Shown here: positions 1 through 12,200 of the stretch, in pieces
How the letters are laid out: each line of letters opens with the position of its first letter
Numbering within the stretch: position 1 is the stretch's first letter
DNA from: Abelmoschus esculentus
Taxonomy: Eukaryota > Streptophyta > Magnoliopsida > Malvales > Malvaceae
Direction of reading: 5' to 3'
NCBI GenBank assembly: GCA_035048815.1
Contig: JAUCBN010000007.1
Span: forward strand, 255,501-319,500
DNA length: 64,000 nucleotides
Program-made: the position numbers and the translations under genes
Notes under the pieces: model-generated
The model's input: only the letters and a program-made list of their open reading frames with translations
What the model was told of the DNA's origin: nothing
The model's database searches: none

Positions 1-1121
1 TTATATAAAATAAAGTTTACGCGATTTATATATTAAAATATTTTCTTTATATGTTTATATATAATTATATTATGATTAATTTTCTAGTGTCCTACCTGGG
101 ATATACAAAAGCTATTCTTTATGCCTAAATCTTTTGGTGTATTTACCATCCAAAAAATCTTTTGGCACATTTCATGTTCTAAACTTTTATACACATTTCC
201 CCAAATATTTTATGACATATAATGGAAAATGTGCAAGTTTTTTTAGAATTGGAAAATGATATATACATTTTCGCTATAATCTTCAAGGAAAACCTTTTCC
301 TTCATCAAGCTTCCTGGATTATTTAAAAAAAAGTATATATTTAGTCTCTGTTACGCTTGTATTATTATTTTAATATTTTAATTATTACTTTTGGTAAAGT
401 AATATATAATGTTATATTTTTGTTTTGTTTTAATATTTCATCCCTTAAAAACTAATGAAGATAATAATATGATTAATATAATTACAATTTAAGCTAAAAA
501 TACACGCGCGCGCATATATATATATTTTAGAAGTAAAATTATAAATTATGCTTAAATGAAAAAAGAAAAATAATAAATTTAATTTCAATCTAAAAATTAA
601 AATAATATTTAAATTGATAGGATTTTAAATTAAATTGATAAGTTGTATGAGCTTATAGACTAAAATTATTATTAATTCAAGTTACATCACTATTTTCGTT
701 AGTTTTTAATAAGTAAATACCAAAAAATAATAAAAATATATGTTAAATTCAAGTAAATCCGAACATAATTGGGATATTAAATAATTATTATTATTTTTAA
801 TTAATTAGCTACAATAATTATAATAGTATCTATTCTGGTGAATACTCTCAACCGTTGAACATTAATTACTCAGTCACTATACTGATATTATTGATGCTTG
901 AACTCATGACCTCTAAAAATAATAACGATTACTTTAACTATTGAGGTTAGATGACTCATACATTAAATACTTAGTTTCTAATTATTTTGTTTATATATTT
1001 TTAAAAAGATTTGTGTTTTAGTTCCCACGATTCCTTGGTTGAAGATTTCGAATACTTTAATGTATTAATAAAATATAATTTATTTTCAAACCTGCTTTAC
1101 AGATGGATCCTCATTCGCCAG
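1..1121. other. AT-rich intergenic DNA upstream of the bHLH gene
   Basis: No credible coding frame is seen. The stretch is dominated by A/T runs. It contains a compound simple repeat near 504-526 in which alternating CG units run directly into alternating AT units. A diffuse low-complexity block lies at 840-960. Nothing else is supported. Confidence 0.6.
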
Positions 1122-1129
1122 TATAAAAA
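1122..1129 (+). promoter_or_regulatory. Probable TATA box of the bHLH gene
   Basis: TATAAAAA lies about 240 bases before the bHLH ATG. The leader after it contains a possible 5' UTR intron (1253-1345), with an AAG|GTACTT donor and a TTTCCAG acceptor. If that intron is removed, the mRNA leader would be roughly 110 bases. The call is based only on the motif and spacing. Confidence 0.45.
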
Positions 1130-1364
1130 TGGAAAGAGACGATCAGTCATTTTAAAGAAAAGAGAGAGAGAGACGGATCAGTTCCGCCATTGTCGAATAC
1201 AAAGTTGATATATTTACGCCAGTTTTATTACATTACTAGAACAAAAAACAAGGTACTTTTCCTTGTTGCAATGATCTGGTTTTCTGTCTTGTCTTAAATC
1301 ATAACTCTTTCTTCACAAATAACACCATGTTTCATCTCTTTCCAGGAAAATATCACATTCTGCA

Positions 1365-2474
1365 ATGGATTCTCAATCTGCAAAATGGTTATCTGATCTT
1401 GTAAGTTTTTCCCTTAATATTTCTTGTAATTCTGTCATTTCGGACATAAAATTCTGTGCCTTGTTTGAATTTTAGTTTGGGGTTTTGACTTTGCAGGGAA
1501 TGGATGAATACAACATAATCCACCACTGTCATATGAACTCTTTAGCTGAACTTACTGCTGAGAGATCTACAAATCAGCTCAAAGTTCTTTCCTTTGAGAA
1601 ACCAACTTCCTCGCCTAAACACGAGATGGTTTCATCGGCGAATATGAGTTTTTCGCCGATGAAACCGATCAAAAACGACCCTTTTGAGAACACAATTTAT
1701 GCACCAAAATTCAATCAAGGGTTCAAAAGGAGTTATTCGATGACCAGAAGCTATGCACATGCTCAAGATCACATATTGGCCGAGAGAAAGAGAAGAGAAA
1801 AGCTTAGCCAACGTCTCATAGCTCTCTCAGCTATTATTCCTGGCCTCAAGAAGGTAATTATGTAACTGGGATTCTTCATTTTTCTTGAAGTATTCGCATC
1901 CGACACATTTTCGATACCAAAACTGTGAACTTTTATCTGTAGATGGATAAAGCTTCAGTTCTAGGAGACGCTATCAAGTATGTAAAGCAACTTCAAGAAC
2001 GTGTAAAGGTGCTGGAGGAGAAAACCAAGAAGAGAACCGTGGAATCTGTAGTTTTCGTCAAGAAATCTATGTTATCCTCTGACGAATCATCGTCGTGCGA
2101 AGAAAATTCCAACGGCCAGTCGTCGGATTTAGTGCTACCGGAAATCGAAGCTAGATTCTCCGATGGCGATATTCTAATTCGAATCCATTGTGAGAAACAA
2201 CAAGGTATAGTGTCGAAAATATTAAACGAATTCGACAACCTACATCTATCTGTCGTTAACAAAAGTGTTTTGTCGTTCGGAGATTCAACTCTTGATATAA
2301 CCATAATCGCTCAGGTAATTTAACTCGATCAAATTTCGAATTTCAACTTTTTATTCTTGAGAAATTGAGAAAACTAATACCATTTCTTCCATTTTGCAGA
2401 AAGATGATGAATTCAAGTCGACGGTGAAAGATCTTGTTAAGGACATAAGAGTTGCATTCTTGAAGTTCATGTGA
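1365..2474 (+). CDS. bHLH transcription factor, NAI1/bHLH18-20-25 type (subgroup IVa)
   Basis: Four exons join in frame: 1365-1400, 1497-1853, 1943-2314 and 2400-2474, giving 279 residues. The start is the ATG of MDSQSAKWLSDL, which splices in phase to GMDEYN. The basic helix-loop-helix spans about residues 101-165. Its basic region HILAERKRREKL carries the His-Glu-Arg residues (H104, E108, R112) that contact the E-box CANNTG. The helix 2 segment begins MDKASVLGDAIKYVKQLQ, and the intron before it sits at the position typical of this subgroup. Residues about 195-255 look like the ACT-like dimerisation fold common at the C-terminus of plant bHLH proteins. Relatives act in the nucleus in ER-body formation, jasmonate and iron responses; which of these applies here cannot be read from sequence. 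The gene looks intact. Confidence 0.9.
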
Positions 2475-2948
2475 CATTAATTCTTAATTTTCACTAACAT
2501 ATGTGAAGATGTAATAATAAAAGCTTAGAATTCTTTAATTTTTAGGGTTTTGATTTCTGCGTGTAATTCTCATATGTAAAAGGTAAGATTTAACTTGAAC
2601 TGAATAATAACAGAATTTATATGGTCATTAACGTGACACAAATTGCATTATTTCATAATACATTTTTTCTTTTGTTCCGGATTATTTGATTGACTAATAC
2701 GGATTGGATACAGTATAGATTTATTATAAGACGATCTTTCCAACCTAATTTGTTACATTTATAATATCGACATTCGAATTTTTGACTTTGTAGTGTGATC
2801 ACCAGATGCATAATGCTCGTTCTTCTCCATTGATTTCAAGGATTGTCTGCTATTTACCTTAACAAATTTTAGATGAAACAAAAGTAATGAAAGATTATCA
2901 ACTAAAAAAGAAAGGGTAAGTTTTCAATTTATCAAATCAAACCGGAAG
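2475..2948. other. Non-coding 3' flank of the bHLH gene
   Basis: This holds the 3' UTR and spacer. An AATAAA-like signal lies near 2514-2521, within 50 bases of the stop codon. No other feature is seen. Confidence 0.5.
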
Positions 2949-3418
2949 ATGAAGCAACAAGTATCGCTTGCAGCGGTGATGAAGAAGGTCGCCACAGTCA
3001 CGGCGGCGGTGGCTCTTGTGAAACAGTATTGGAAGGCTAAACAGGATCAACAATGGTGCAAATGGTGGCGGATTACGCGTAAATTTGCGACGGAATGTGC
3101 CTCACTTTTTCTTCGTCAGACAAAGCGAAAACTAGCCTCAACATGGTTGTTTCCTACACCTTCCATCTTCGACTATTCTGTTTTCTTAACTATACACATA
3201 CGTGCATTCGGAGCTGTTGCAATGGTGGCAGGATTAATGAGAAGGGAAAGCCTTATGGGATGGACATAAGACAGAAAGTTTTTGATGGTGTGTTGGAGGC
3301 TGGAAGGCAAAACGGAGCCTATTTCATAGCATCAGAGATAGTAAAATTCGTCTCGGCACATCCCGTAAACCATGACGAAACGCCAGGGTCACCGTACATT
3401 CGGTGTAAAAGGAAGTAG
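2949..3418 (+). CDS. Possible small uncharacterised gene or gene fragment
   Basis: Two overlapping plus-strand reading frames have non-random composition. The first starts at ATG 2949 (MKQQVSLAAVMKKVATVTAA...) and is basic, with a hydrophobic or amphipathic N-terminal helix. The second, in another frame, ends at 3418 with a well-behaved stretch, ...NGAYFIASEIVKFVSAHP.... They could be two exons of one small protein, with an intron from about GTAAAT at 3079 to an AG near 3119 or 3230, but I cannot fix a convincing splice pair. I do not recognise the family. A similar phrase (caatggtg-caaatggtggc / gcaatggtggcagg) occurs near 3051 and 3220, which may reflect internal duplication. It could also be a decayed gene. 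Confidence 0.3.
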
Positions 3419-6400
3419 TTAATTTGTTGAAACTAATTGTAGTTGGTTATAGTTTGATGGGTTGGTATAGCTGAGTCTGTTATAGTATTGGGCTATATAA
3501 TCAATGTATTGGGCTTATAGACCGGCAGAGTCTTGATATTGTTAAATAGTATTGTGTCACGGTTCGCACATTTGAGTTTGAAGTATTAATATAAATATCA
3601 GTTAAAAAAGTTTTAAATGATGTATCGGATTTATCAAGATCATAAAATTTGACCCGATAACTATAGAACGTTAAAAAACTTACAAGACCATCAGGTTTAG
3701 GAGATGAACCATGTGCACTACGTCATCCCACATTATGTAAAGCCGAAGAAAATCAGAACAAAAGCTGAGGCCAAAACCCATGATGGGTTAAGAGGGATAT
3801 TAGGGATATTGCTCAACTTTTTAGATTCAAATAAAAAGAAAGGTGGATACCATTTCCGGCAGTGCTTAGCTGAGGTTAATTTCTAACATAAAATGGCTAT
3901 GATGTTCCATAAACTCTGTAATTTTTAATAAAATTATTTTTATCGGAAAACACATATTCATATTCGACCCTCACCCGAACTCAAATAAAAACACATGGGA
4001 TGGATGTCATATTTTTTCGTTGTGGAATTGACTTTGTTTCTGAAAAATCAGGACAGAGAGTAATAACCAGGCTGCAAATTCTGACTGGCATGGATATTTA
4101 CAAATGCTGATGTCTGTGAGAATAAAGGCAAGATCTTGAGCAAGAAGAGGCTCACTTTTGAAAAACGTTGTCGGTTGTTCATACACTTAAAACACACTTT
4201 TCCCAGACATCGTGTTGTTGTGTAAAAAAAGAATGACATCTCTTGTTCGTTTTTCTCCATATGCAAACGTATGGGCAGGGGAAAAAGGATATATGAAAAC
4301 TGTTTTTTTTTTCTTTTTTTCTATATACTTCGAATATAATAAATATCAAATTAGATACCTAAACAATGATCTCATTGAAAAAAAAATATACATTTTACAT
4401 AAATAGTTTAAGTCCAAATAAATTAGATACCATGCATAAATAACATCTTGTACTAGAATAGAATAATAAAAAGATATGTTTTAATTTCTATATCCGTTTA
4501 TTCTTTTTATATTTTATATACATGAATAAATTATAATCCTATCTCTTACAATGAAATTCAACGATGTTCTTTATTTTAAAATATTTTATTAAAAATTATG
4601 TCTTCTATTACTATTATTTTTTTCACGCAGAGACAAAACCAATCCTAAGAAATCGTGTTCTTGCACAATGATTCAAAAAATCAAAATCCAAAACTCATTA
4701 ACACCAATCAACATCTGGAGCCCCCATGGTATTCAAGATTCTATTTTTCTTGTAATTTATTTCTGGGTATGGGAAGTGGGTTAGGGTTGATGAGCCATGA
4801 AAACGAAAGACAGTGACCAGTCAGCCATGTTCCCCTGGGCCCTTCATGTACCCAAGACCCTCGGCAAAACCCTAAGGGATGCACACAGGGTTGCTTGCTC
4901 GATATATTCAAAGTTTAATGATTCGTATAGTATGACGATAATATTCAAAATATTATGTGTTTATAAGTTTAATTTTAATAATTTTCTCCATTTTTTAATG
5001 AAATATTTGTATCTTGATTTTGCATGTTGATTTGCATTAGTGATGTGTATAGTTTTGTGCAGTGCAGGTGGTTTCTATGTTCCCTTTGGCCTTTGCATGT
5101 GCTGCTTCTGCTGTTGCTCATGTGAAACCCACATGCTTCCCATACCCAGTAATCAAATTTTGTCATGTCATCTTTATGACATTTGATATCCATGTCATGT
5201 TTTTATGATGTTTATGTGTTGTAATCATATTTAAATTGTTAAGATTTTGATTTGTTTATGAGTTAATGTTATTTTTATATGATGTTATATTTGTATAATG
5301 TCTGAAACTGATTGTTCTAACGAAATCTTGTTTCAGAAAATATTGTTCTAACAAAATCTTTCTGATATTTTAATGTTTCTTTCATTTTTATTTTTTAAAT
5401 AATTGATTAACATATTTGGATTAAATTGTATCAGTATTCTTAAATTATTTTTTGTCAATGTCTGTATAATATTTGTTATGTTTAGACATAGAAAAATGGT
5501 TGAGACAAACCTTTTCTTAGTCAATGATTTCATGTCTTTTCGTGCACTAACAATGTCTGTATAAAAAAGTTGATTCACTATTCTTTTATCCGATATCTCC
5601 TATAATGATAAAAATATATAATATTATATAATTATCGATATTTAAATTATTAAAGGATTAATTTATATTAATTATTATAAAAGTTTGTTGTCAAATAACC
5701 TCAAATTCAGTTTGATTTTATTTAAAACATTAAAATTAAAATTAAAATTATATTTTAAAAAATAATATTTTATCTTACTAAACTAAACTTCGTTTAAGCT
5801 CAAAGTTAAGATTTTTGAAGTTAAAGTGTGAACTTAGAACTCGACGAAGTTTTAAAAAATGTTTTTCTTAACAAATATAATTTTATTAAATAAAAGTCAC
5901 TGTTTATCCAAAAATAAAAAATAAAAATAAAAGTCACTAATTGCCTAGTAAAAGTAAATAATCATCTAAAGAAGATAAGAAATTACATCACACGTGTAGC
6001 ACGTACATCAAATAATGTCTCAATAATCAAAATGTCCACCTATAGATTCACAACTAGAATAAAGAAACGAAATGATCAGCAAACCCTAAATACTAGAATT
6101 AGTAACTGTTGGTGAATAATATACAACCAGAAAGATAAAAATTATCTATACTTAGAGCATACTCTTCTCTGTGTCCCAAACTTAAAATATTAAGTTTAGA
6201 ATTTAGGGTTTAGGTTAGGATTTAAGATTAAAATTTAAGAAATAAGGTGTAGTTTGTATTCTTTAGATTATAAGATTTAATGTTTAGGACGTAGGAATTA
6301 AAATTAGGGTTTATAATTTATTTTTTAAATATTTTCTAGTATGAACCATAAAAATGAACATGCTTGAGTAGATGATTTTGTATCTTCAACTTTTGATAAA

Positions 6401-6734
6401 TTTATAAAATTTATGTTTTAGCCCTTGAATCGGAATCCTACCTTTGTGATGTTTACTTCTGCTTTCCCCTCGACAACATAATCCCCAAACATGCTTTTTG
6501 TTTGCCTTCTTGAGATGCATGATGACTCACCACCTTTTTGAAGCACTCATTGAAACCCTAGAAAACTCAAACCCTATTCAACATTTAACCTTTCTTGCAA
6601 GGAACTCTTCTGTCCTAAAGCTTGCGTCGTAGGTGTCAACATTGAAACCCAAACAAAAACTCCCATCACCTTTTTATACATCCTTCTATTAGTCGAAGAG
6701 AATTGAAGGTTTGTATATATATATATATGCATGA
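3419..6734. other. Gene-poor AT-rich spacer
   Basis: No supported gene. Short open frames here have no family features. Notable content: an inverted repeat pair at 4763-4782 / 5127-5149 and a direct repeat pair at 4827-4849 / 5077-5100. A block of degenerate TTTAGGG-like words lies at 6180-6320. Homopolymer T runs lie near 4303-4320. Confidence 0.6.
4763..5149. repeat. Inverted repeat pair (about 20-bp arms) with an internal direct repeat
   Basis: The left arm (4763-4782, CTGGGTATGGGAAG then TGGGTT) is matched by the reverse complement of 5127-5149: 14 bases are perfect, then a four-base bulge, then TGGGTT. Inside the roughly 340-base loop, 4827-4849 and 5077-5100 are similar direct copies beginning ATGTTCCC. 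The loop is longer than that of most plant microRNA precursors. Confidence 0.55.
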
Positions 6735-6955
6735 GATAAGATCAAGTTACACAACATAAAACTCTTTTAAGTTTTACATATTTTTTGGATCGTTGAATAA
6801 CTAAAACAGATGGCTCAGATTAATTTCTTACTTCTTTCTCAAGTAATAATCTTCTCTTAATCAACGATTAATCCGAGTCATTTGTTTAAATCATATAATA
6901 ATTTATAAAATGTATAAAACTTAGAAAGTTTTATATTCTGCAACTTAATTCTATC
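6735..6955. mobile_element. MITE, family 1, copy A
   Basis: A 221-bp element with terminal inverted repeats of about 45 bp. The left end reads GATAAGATCAAGTTACAC and the reverse complement of the right end reads GATAGAATTAAGTTGCAG, followed in both arms by ATAAAACT...AAGTTTTA. The interior is non-coding and carries the phrase GGATCGTTGAATAACTAAAA shared with copies B-D. It lies next to a (TA)n tract. Non-autonomous; no transposase is present. Confidence 0.75.
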
Positions 6956-7542
6956 CATCGTTAAAAAAATATTTGGAACTATAGAGATGTTATATGGTTA
7001 TATACGTTAAAGTTTATATTATTTTAGATATTATTATTATAATGAAATGAATCAATTATTAACACTTGTACGATGAGAATAAAGAGATGGCTAAATATGA
7101 GTTAGTATGCTAAAACTAAATTAAACTTAGCTAAGTGAATTTATTAACCATTTATAATTGCAAATTGTACTCTTTCGTTGTGTCTTTGTCTCACTTTAAA
7201 ATAGTAAGGATTGTGATTATTTTATCTCTTTTAATGTTTTTTTATTGTGTTTTATTTGATGCTCTCGATAAAGGTGATATCCAACGTGCATATTTGAAGG
7301 AGATAACTGTTTATACGTAAATTCAAGAATTAGACTTTCATTCCACGTAGTAAACTTCAATTTTACAAGGTGATGAAACTGAGCACACTCCAAATCCCAC
7401 ATGGATTGAGTGCAGTTTCTTCTGTCTACAATTAAAGAAATAAGTTACTTTTGACAAATTTATATAAAAGAAAAAGAATACTCTCAAAAAGGTAGTTTCA
7501 ACATGAACAATGTGTTCATACGGGTAAAAGATTTGGCCAGAC
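6956..7542. other. Spacer and 3' flank of the ACC synthase gene
   Basis: AT-rich sequence without a supported gene. The part close to 7542 is expected to hold the 3' UTR of the minus-strand ACC synthase. Confidence 0.5.
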
Positions 7543-9139
7543 TTATCGTTCATCCTGCTCCCGATCATGGAAAGACTGAAACGAAAGCCGGAAAACCCAT
7601 TTGGTGCGAAACTTCCTCCTCGAGTTCTTCAACTCCTGGTGGCTACGGTCGTTACTGGTGATCGAACCGACGAAGGATTTCAACCGTTGCATGGCGAGTT
7701 TTAGTGTGTCTTCAGACATGTTGGCGAAGCAAACACGGAACCACCCCGGTTCGCTGCAATGACACGAAGAACCAGGGGAAATATTCAGCTTAACATCGTA
7801 AACTATCCGCTTCCAAAGCTCCATTTCAGCTTCGAATGTGTTGGAGCTCAGAAGATGTCTCATGTCGACCCAACAGAATAGCCCTGCATTGCTTTCTAAG
7901 CAGCCGATGCCGGCCTTTTCCAGGCCGTCAACGAGCTTGCTCTGTCGCTTTTGAAGCCTCTTGTGGTTTTTAGACATGTATTCTTTCGTGAACTTCTTGT
8001 CGGACAACATGGCGGAGAGGAGATACTGTGTTTGAGACGAAACTAGGCCGAAGCTGGACATTTTTGTGGCGGCGGCCACAACAATGGGATCGTTGGAGTA
8101 AATAGCACCAACTCGATAACCAGGCAGACCCAGATCTTTTGAAAGGCTATAAACAATATGAACTCTTTCCCAGACATCAGTTTTCTCGAGGTTCCGATCT
8201 TTCAGAACCTCGATGATACTAATGAAAGCCGGCGAGCTAAAAACGGTTCCGGAATATATTTCGTCGCTGATCAAATGGATTTCTTTGTCTGTAATGAAGT
8301 TAACGAGAAGATCTAATTCGTCCCTCGTCATGGTTGTGCCGAGTGGATTCGACGGGTTGGTGACCAACACACCTTTCACCCTCAGGTTCTTCCTCTGAGC
8401 TTGTTCATAAGCTTCTTCCAGGGCGGATGCAGTGATTCGAAACCAATTCGAACTCGTACATTCGATCGGTACGATTTCGACCCCGGTTCTCCATTTCAAA
8501 TCTCTATCGAATCTGTACAAAAAAATTGAATGAATTAGTGGATAAAATCGAAGATTTTGTTTAATATTCTGATTTTTGAGCTATGTACAAGATGTACAAT
8601 TGAACATACCCTGGATAATACGGCGTCGGGAGAAGGAAAGCGTCGCCTTGTTCAGCGAGACAGAACATGAGAGTTTCATTGGCGGAGGTTGCCCCGGCGG
8701 TGAGTACGATGTTATTCGGATCAAACGTTACCTTGTTTCCTCTTATTTCCGCCATGAAATCAACCAATGCGTTTTTGAACGCAGGGAGACCATGGTAATC
8801 TTGGAAAAGAGCAAGCTCTTTGAATATGGATTGCCCGTCTCTCTTAAAACCAGCCGCATCTGGATTTTTAGCCAACCAAGACTCTAGAAGATCAAAGGAA
8901 AGCTGCAAGAAAACAAAACATGAACATGATTAAGCTTTTTAATCATAGACAATAAGATTAATATACTCTGTATTTTTCTGGGTTTTTCTTACCTGATTCT
9001 CTGCAAGTCCCATTTGAATAATCCCTCGAGGATTCATGACTTCATCGTATGGATTCTTCTCGTATTCTTCCCATCCTAGGAAGTATGACGAATCTTGTCC
9101 GTGAGAATTGCACGTGGCTTTCCTCGACAACATCCCCAT
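7543..9139 (-). CDS. ACS: 1-aminocyclopropane-1-carboxylate synthase, type 2
   Basis: Three exons on the minus strand (9139-8993, 8902-8610, 8512-7543) give 469 residues. The first ATG of the frame is used (MGMLSRKATCN). ACS converts S-adenosylmethionine to ACC, the committed step of ethylene synthesis, in the cytosol with pyridoxal phosphate. Visible family marks are the N-terminal box MGLAENQLSFDLL, the TAGATSANE cofactor segment, NPSNPLGTT, and SLSKDLGLPGYRVG with the Schiff-base lysine. The C-terminus ends WVFRLSFQSFHDREQDER. This has a CDPK-type RLSF site and the TOE-like tail recognised by ETO1/EOL adaptors, and no Ser-Pro MAP-kinase cluster, so I call type 2. Protein stability is therefore probably the main control. 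All splice phases fit; the gene looks intact. Confidence 0.95.
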
Positions 9140-9286
9140 TGTCAAAGTGTGAAAGCAATGCTCGGATCAAAACTAGCCAGGAAAAACAACACTAAAATGA
9201 TGGTTTGCTGTTGTTTTGAGCAAGTGTTGAAAAAGAGAAATACTTTGATTGTTGTTGGTGATGGACAAACCTAGGGAAAACCGAGT

Positions 9287-9296
9287 GATATATATA
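9287..9296 (-). promoter_or_regulatory. Probable TATA box of the ACS gene
   Basis: A TATATATA core, flanked in the minus orientation by CATTATATATATCAC, lies about 150 bases upstream of the ACS start codon. This is suitable spacing for a leader of about 120 bases. Confidence 0.55.
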
Positions 9297-12200
9297 ATGC
9301 AGGGAAATATTAAAATAAATTAAAAAATTATTATATAATGGACAACTTCAAAACATTGCCCTTGTGGTCAAAGACAAGGACTTTAAATTTAGGATTAGGT
9401 TTTGTACATCATGTTTTATTCGAATAAAAATCTTTCATCCTCTTTCAATATCTCTAAGTATATCAAAACATTATAAAAATAAAATTTAGGATTAAGATCT
9501 ATGGTTAGAAGCTTAGGATTATGATTTATGATTTAGGGTTTAAGATTTAATATTTAAAATTTACGGTTAAAACATTTAGATTTTTTATTGTTCTTCTGAT
9601 TTTTATAGCTTTTCCCTAACTAATTCAACCCGGTCGACGATGCATATCTAACTTTGGTGAGTAAGTCTCCAACCAAGACTTTTTGTATACACAACATGTC
9701 AAAATTGAGATGTGCTTAAGAGAAATGAAACTGATACCACTTAAACCAACCCCGTTAGTTAACTTTTTAGATTTTTAGTGTTGAGACATATATAAAAACA
9801 AAACAAAAAACAATTATCTTTTGTTAATTTTGTTCACGTTCAAGTTTGTGTTTGTTATTTTTAACAACTCAACTGAACTAATAATATTTCGAATAATTTC
9901 GATCGAATAGTATACATGTGCATCTTCTATACTCAAATTCTCATAATCAACTGGGGTAAGCAGAGGATTTCCATTTTCAGTTTTGTTGAGGATTTTTGCT
10001 TTTGTTATAGCGTTATGTTTAATGAAAATACAGGCAAAATTTTAGAGACCTGGAAGCCATACCGACAGCAAATCTAATTAGAAAACATCACAAGTGAAGT
10101 GACCCACAAAAGTCCATGCCAACTATGGCCTGTAGAGTATGCCCATCTGGTCCCCGTGTCCCCTCTCCTGTCCTAACTCATCGAACCCCCCTTGTCGGCC
10201 ACTCTTTCGTTTAACCAGATTAATTTCCCATGTTTCTCTGTTTTCCCCAGATTCTAAAACAAAAATCAAAACAGAATCTCTCTTTTCAAGTTATATTCAA
10301 AAACACATAATAAGCATACAATATATGGATTTTTACATGCAAACATGGTAGAAAAGAAAATATAATGTTTTGTTCGAATCTATCTTTTTATATCTTTTAT
10401 GATTTATTTATATTCGTGATTTACGAATATTATTATTATTTCTAATAATATTGTTGACCTGAGTTTCTCAGATCTGAATATCGGTCTCATAAAGATTAAC
10501 TACGTTTCTTTTACTAGATAAGCGTGAAAAACTCATTAAACTCCAACAAGATATTAGTGTATTAACAAAAGATGGCTTTCATTAATAACTCAGAAAAACG
10601 TGGTGCTCAGTCATGGATACATTAACGTATGCTTTGATGATAGAAATGTGGCATAATTAACGCTCAGAGAATTAAGCAGTTTAGTATAGTTTAAATAGGT
10701 CTTGAGTTCGAGATTTTTTATACACAAAAAATTATTAGAAAATTCATCTAACAAAATTAAGTACATGAAATAAATAAATTCGAATTAATCAAGGCTAAAC
10801 TCTAAAAATCAAAAAATAACAACAACAAAAAAAAAAACAATTGCAAACATATTGCATGAGATTAAATAATGGGTAAATAGTAAAAAAATGACGGTGACAC
10901 GAAATAAAGGTTACATGTCGAATTATTTAAGAGTGGGACAATTAAATATAAATAGTCTATTTTTAATTATAATTTTATTATTACTTTTACTTTAATTTAA
11001 TAAATTTAGAGTTCGAAAATATGGGACAAAAACGGTTTGAATGAACGAGAAATTCTGAAGGTAGGTAAGATTGAGGTGGGTTGTCGGGATTATAATATGC
11101 GGCTCTACGTTTTGATAATTAGACGGTAAAAAATATTTTATTAAAATATTGTTTACGAATTTAAAGTTTTGTATATAAAAAATTATTTTATTAAAATATT
11201 ATCTATTATAATTTAGTTTATTAAAATATTTTTGTTCGATTTAAGAACATTTTATTACCATTTATTTGTACCCCAAATGCTTCATCTCGATTATGTCCAT
11301 GCTTTGAACAAGAGAACGAATAAATATTGTTTATTTTTTAATATGTATTATTCTACTAGAGTTTTTTATTATCATTTTGAAATATATATATATATATATA
11401 TATTCTTAAAATATATTTAAATTTTACAGTAGTTAAAACAAAATCATCCTAAAATTTCAAAATATCTTTTAATTTGCAACGGGTTAAAAAAGTGTGATTT
11501 TTTTAAAATACAAAATTCAATCAATTTTTTCAAAATAATAATGATTAATTCTATTAAATTTCAGTAAAAATCTTATCCTCCTTATAATATTTTAAAAACC
11601 CTAAATTTAAAAACGTTAATACATACAATAACACGTTAGCACTCGAGAGGAAAAGTATATTAGTCAATAAATCACATTAAATAAACAAGCTCATAGAGTG
11701 GACTTGGACTCCAATGCTAGTTGAAAAATAAAAAATTATGGATGGAAATAGATATGGGATAGGGGTTGAGCCATTAATGTCGTATCAAAGATAAATACAA
11801 CATTAAAATTTTTATTAAATTTATTTTTTTAATATTTTTGATTTTCAGGATATTTCGATTAATTTAAATCGATTTATATCATATATTTGATTTTAATGAA
11901 TAAGTCTCATAATAAGAATTTTATACTAACACAAGGATTGAAGATCGAGATTTACTTAAAAAATATTAAATTAATTATCATCTGGACCAACTTCAATTCT
12001 TTCTTTGATAATTAGTACATGAAATGTCAAAATCTAAACGAAAGCGACCAGTTATGGCAGAAAATTGACTCCAAGCAATTGATAAAGACAAATACATATT
12101 GTCTTTTCCCACGAGAAAATGTCAGTGCCAAACAACTTCATAATTCCCCAAACTCTGCAAATAATAAGGTCCCTCGATTCTTCTTTCAGTGTAACAGATG

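Noticed and set aside
3704..3886. Open frame of 60 codons in the spacer
   Set aside because: Short, isolated, no family features or good splice context; expected by chance.
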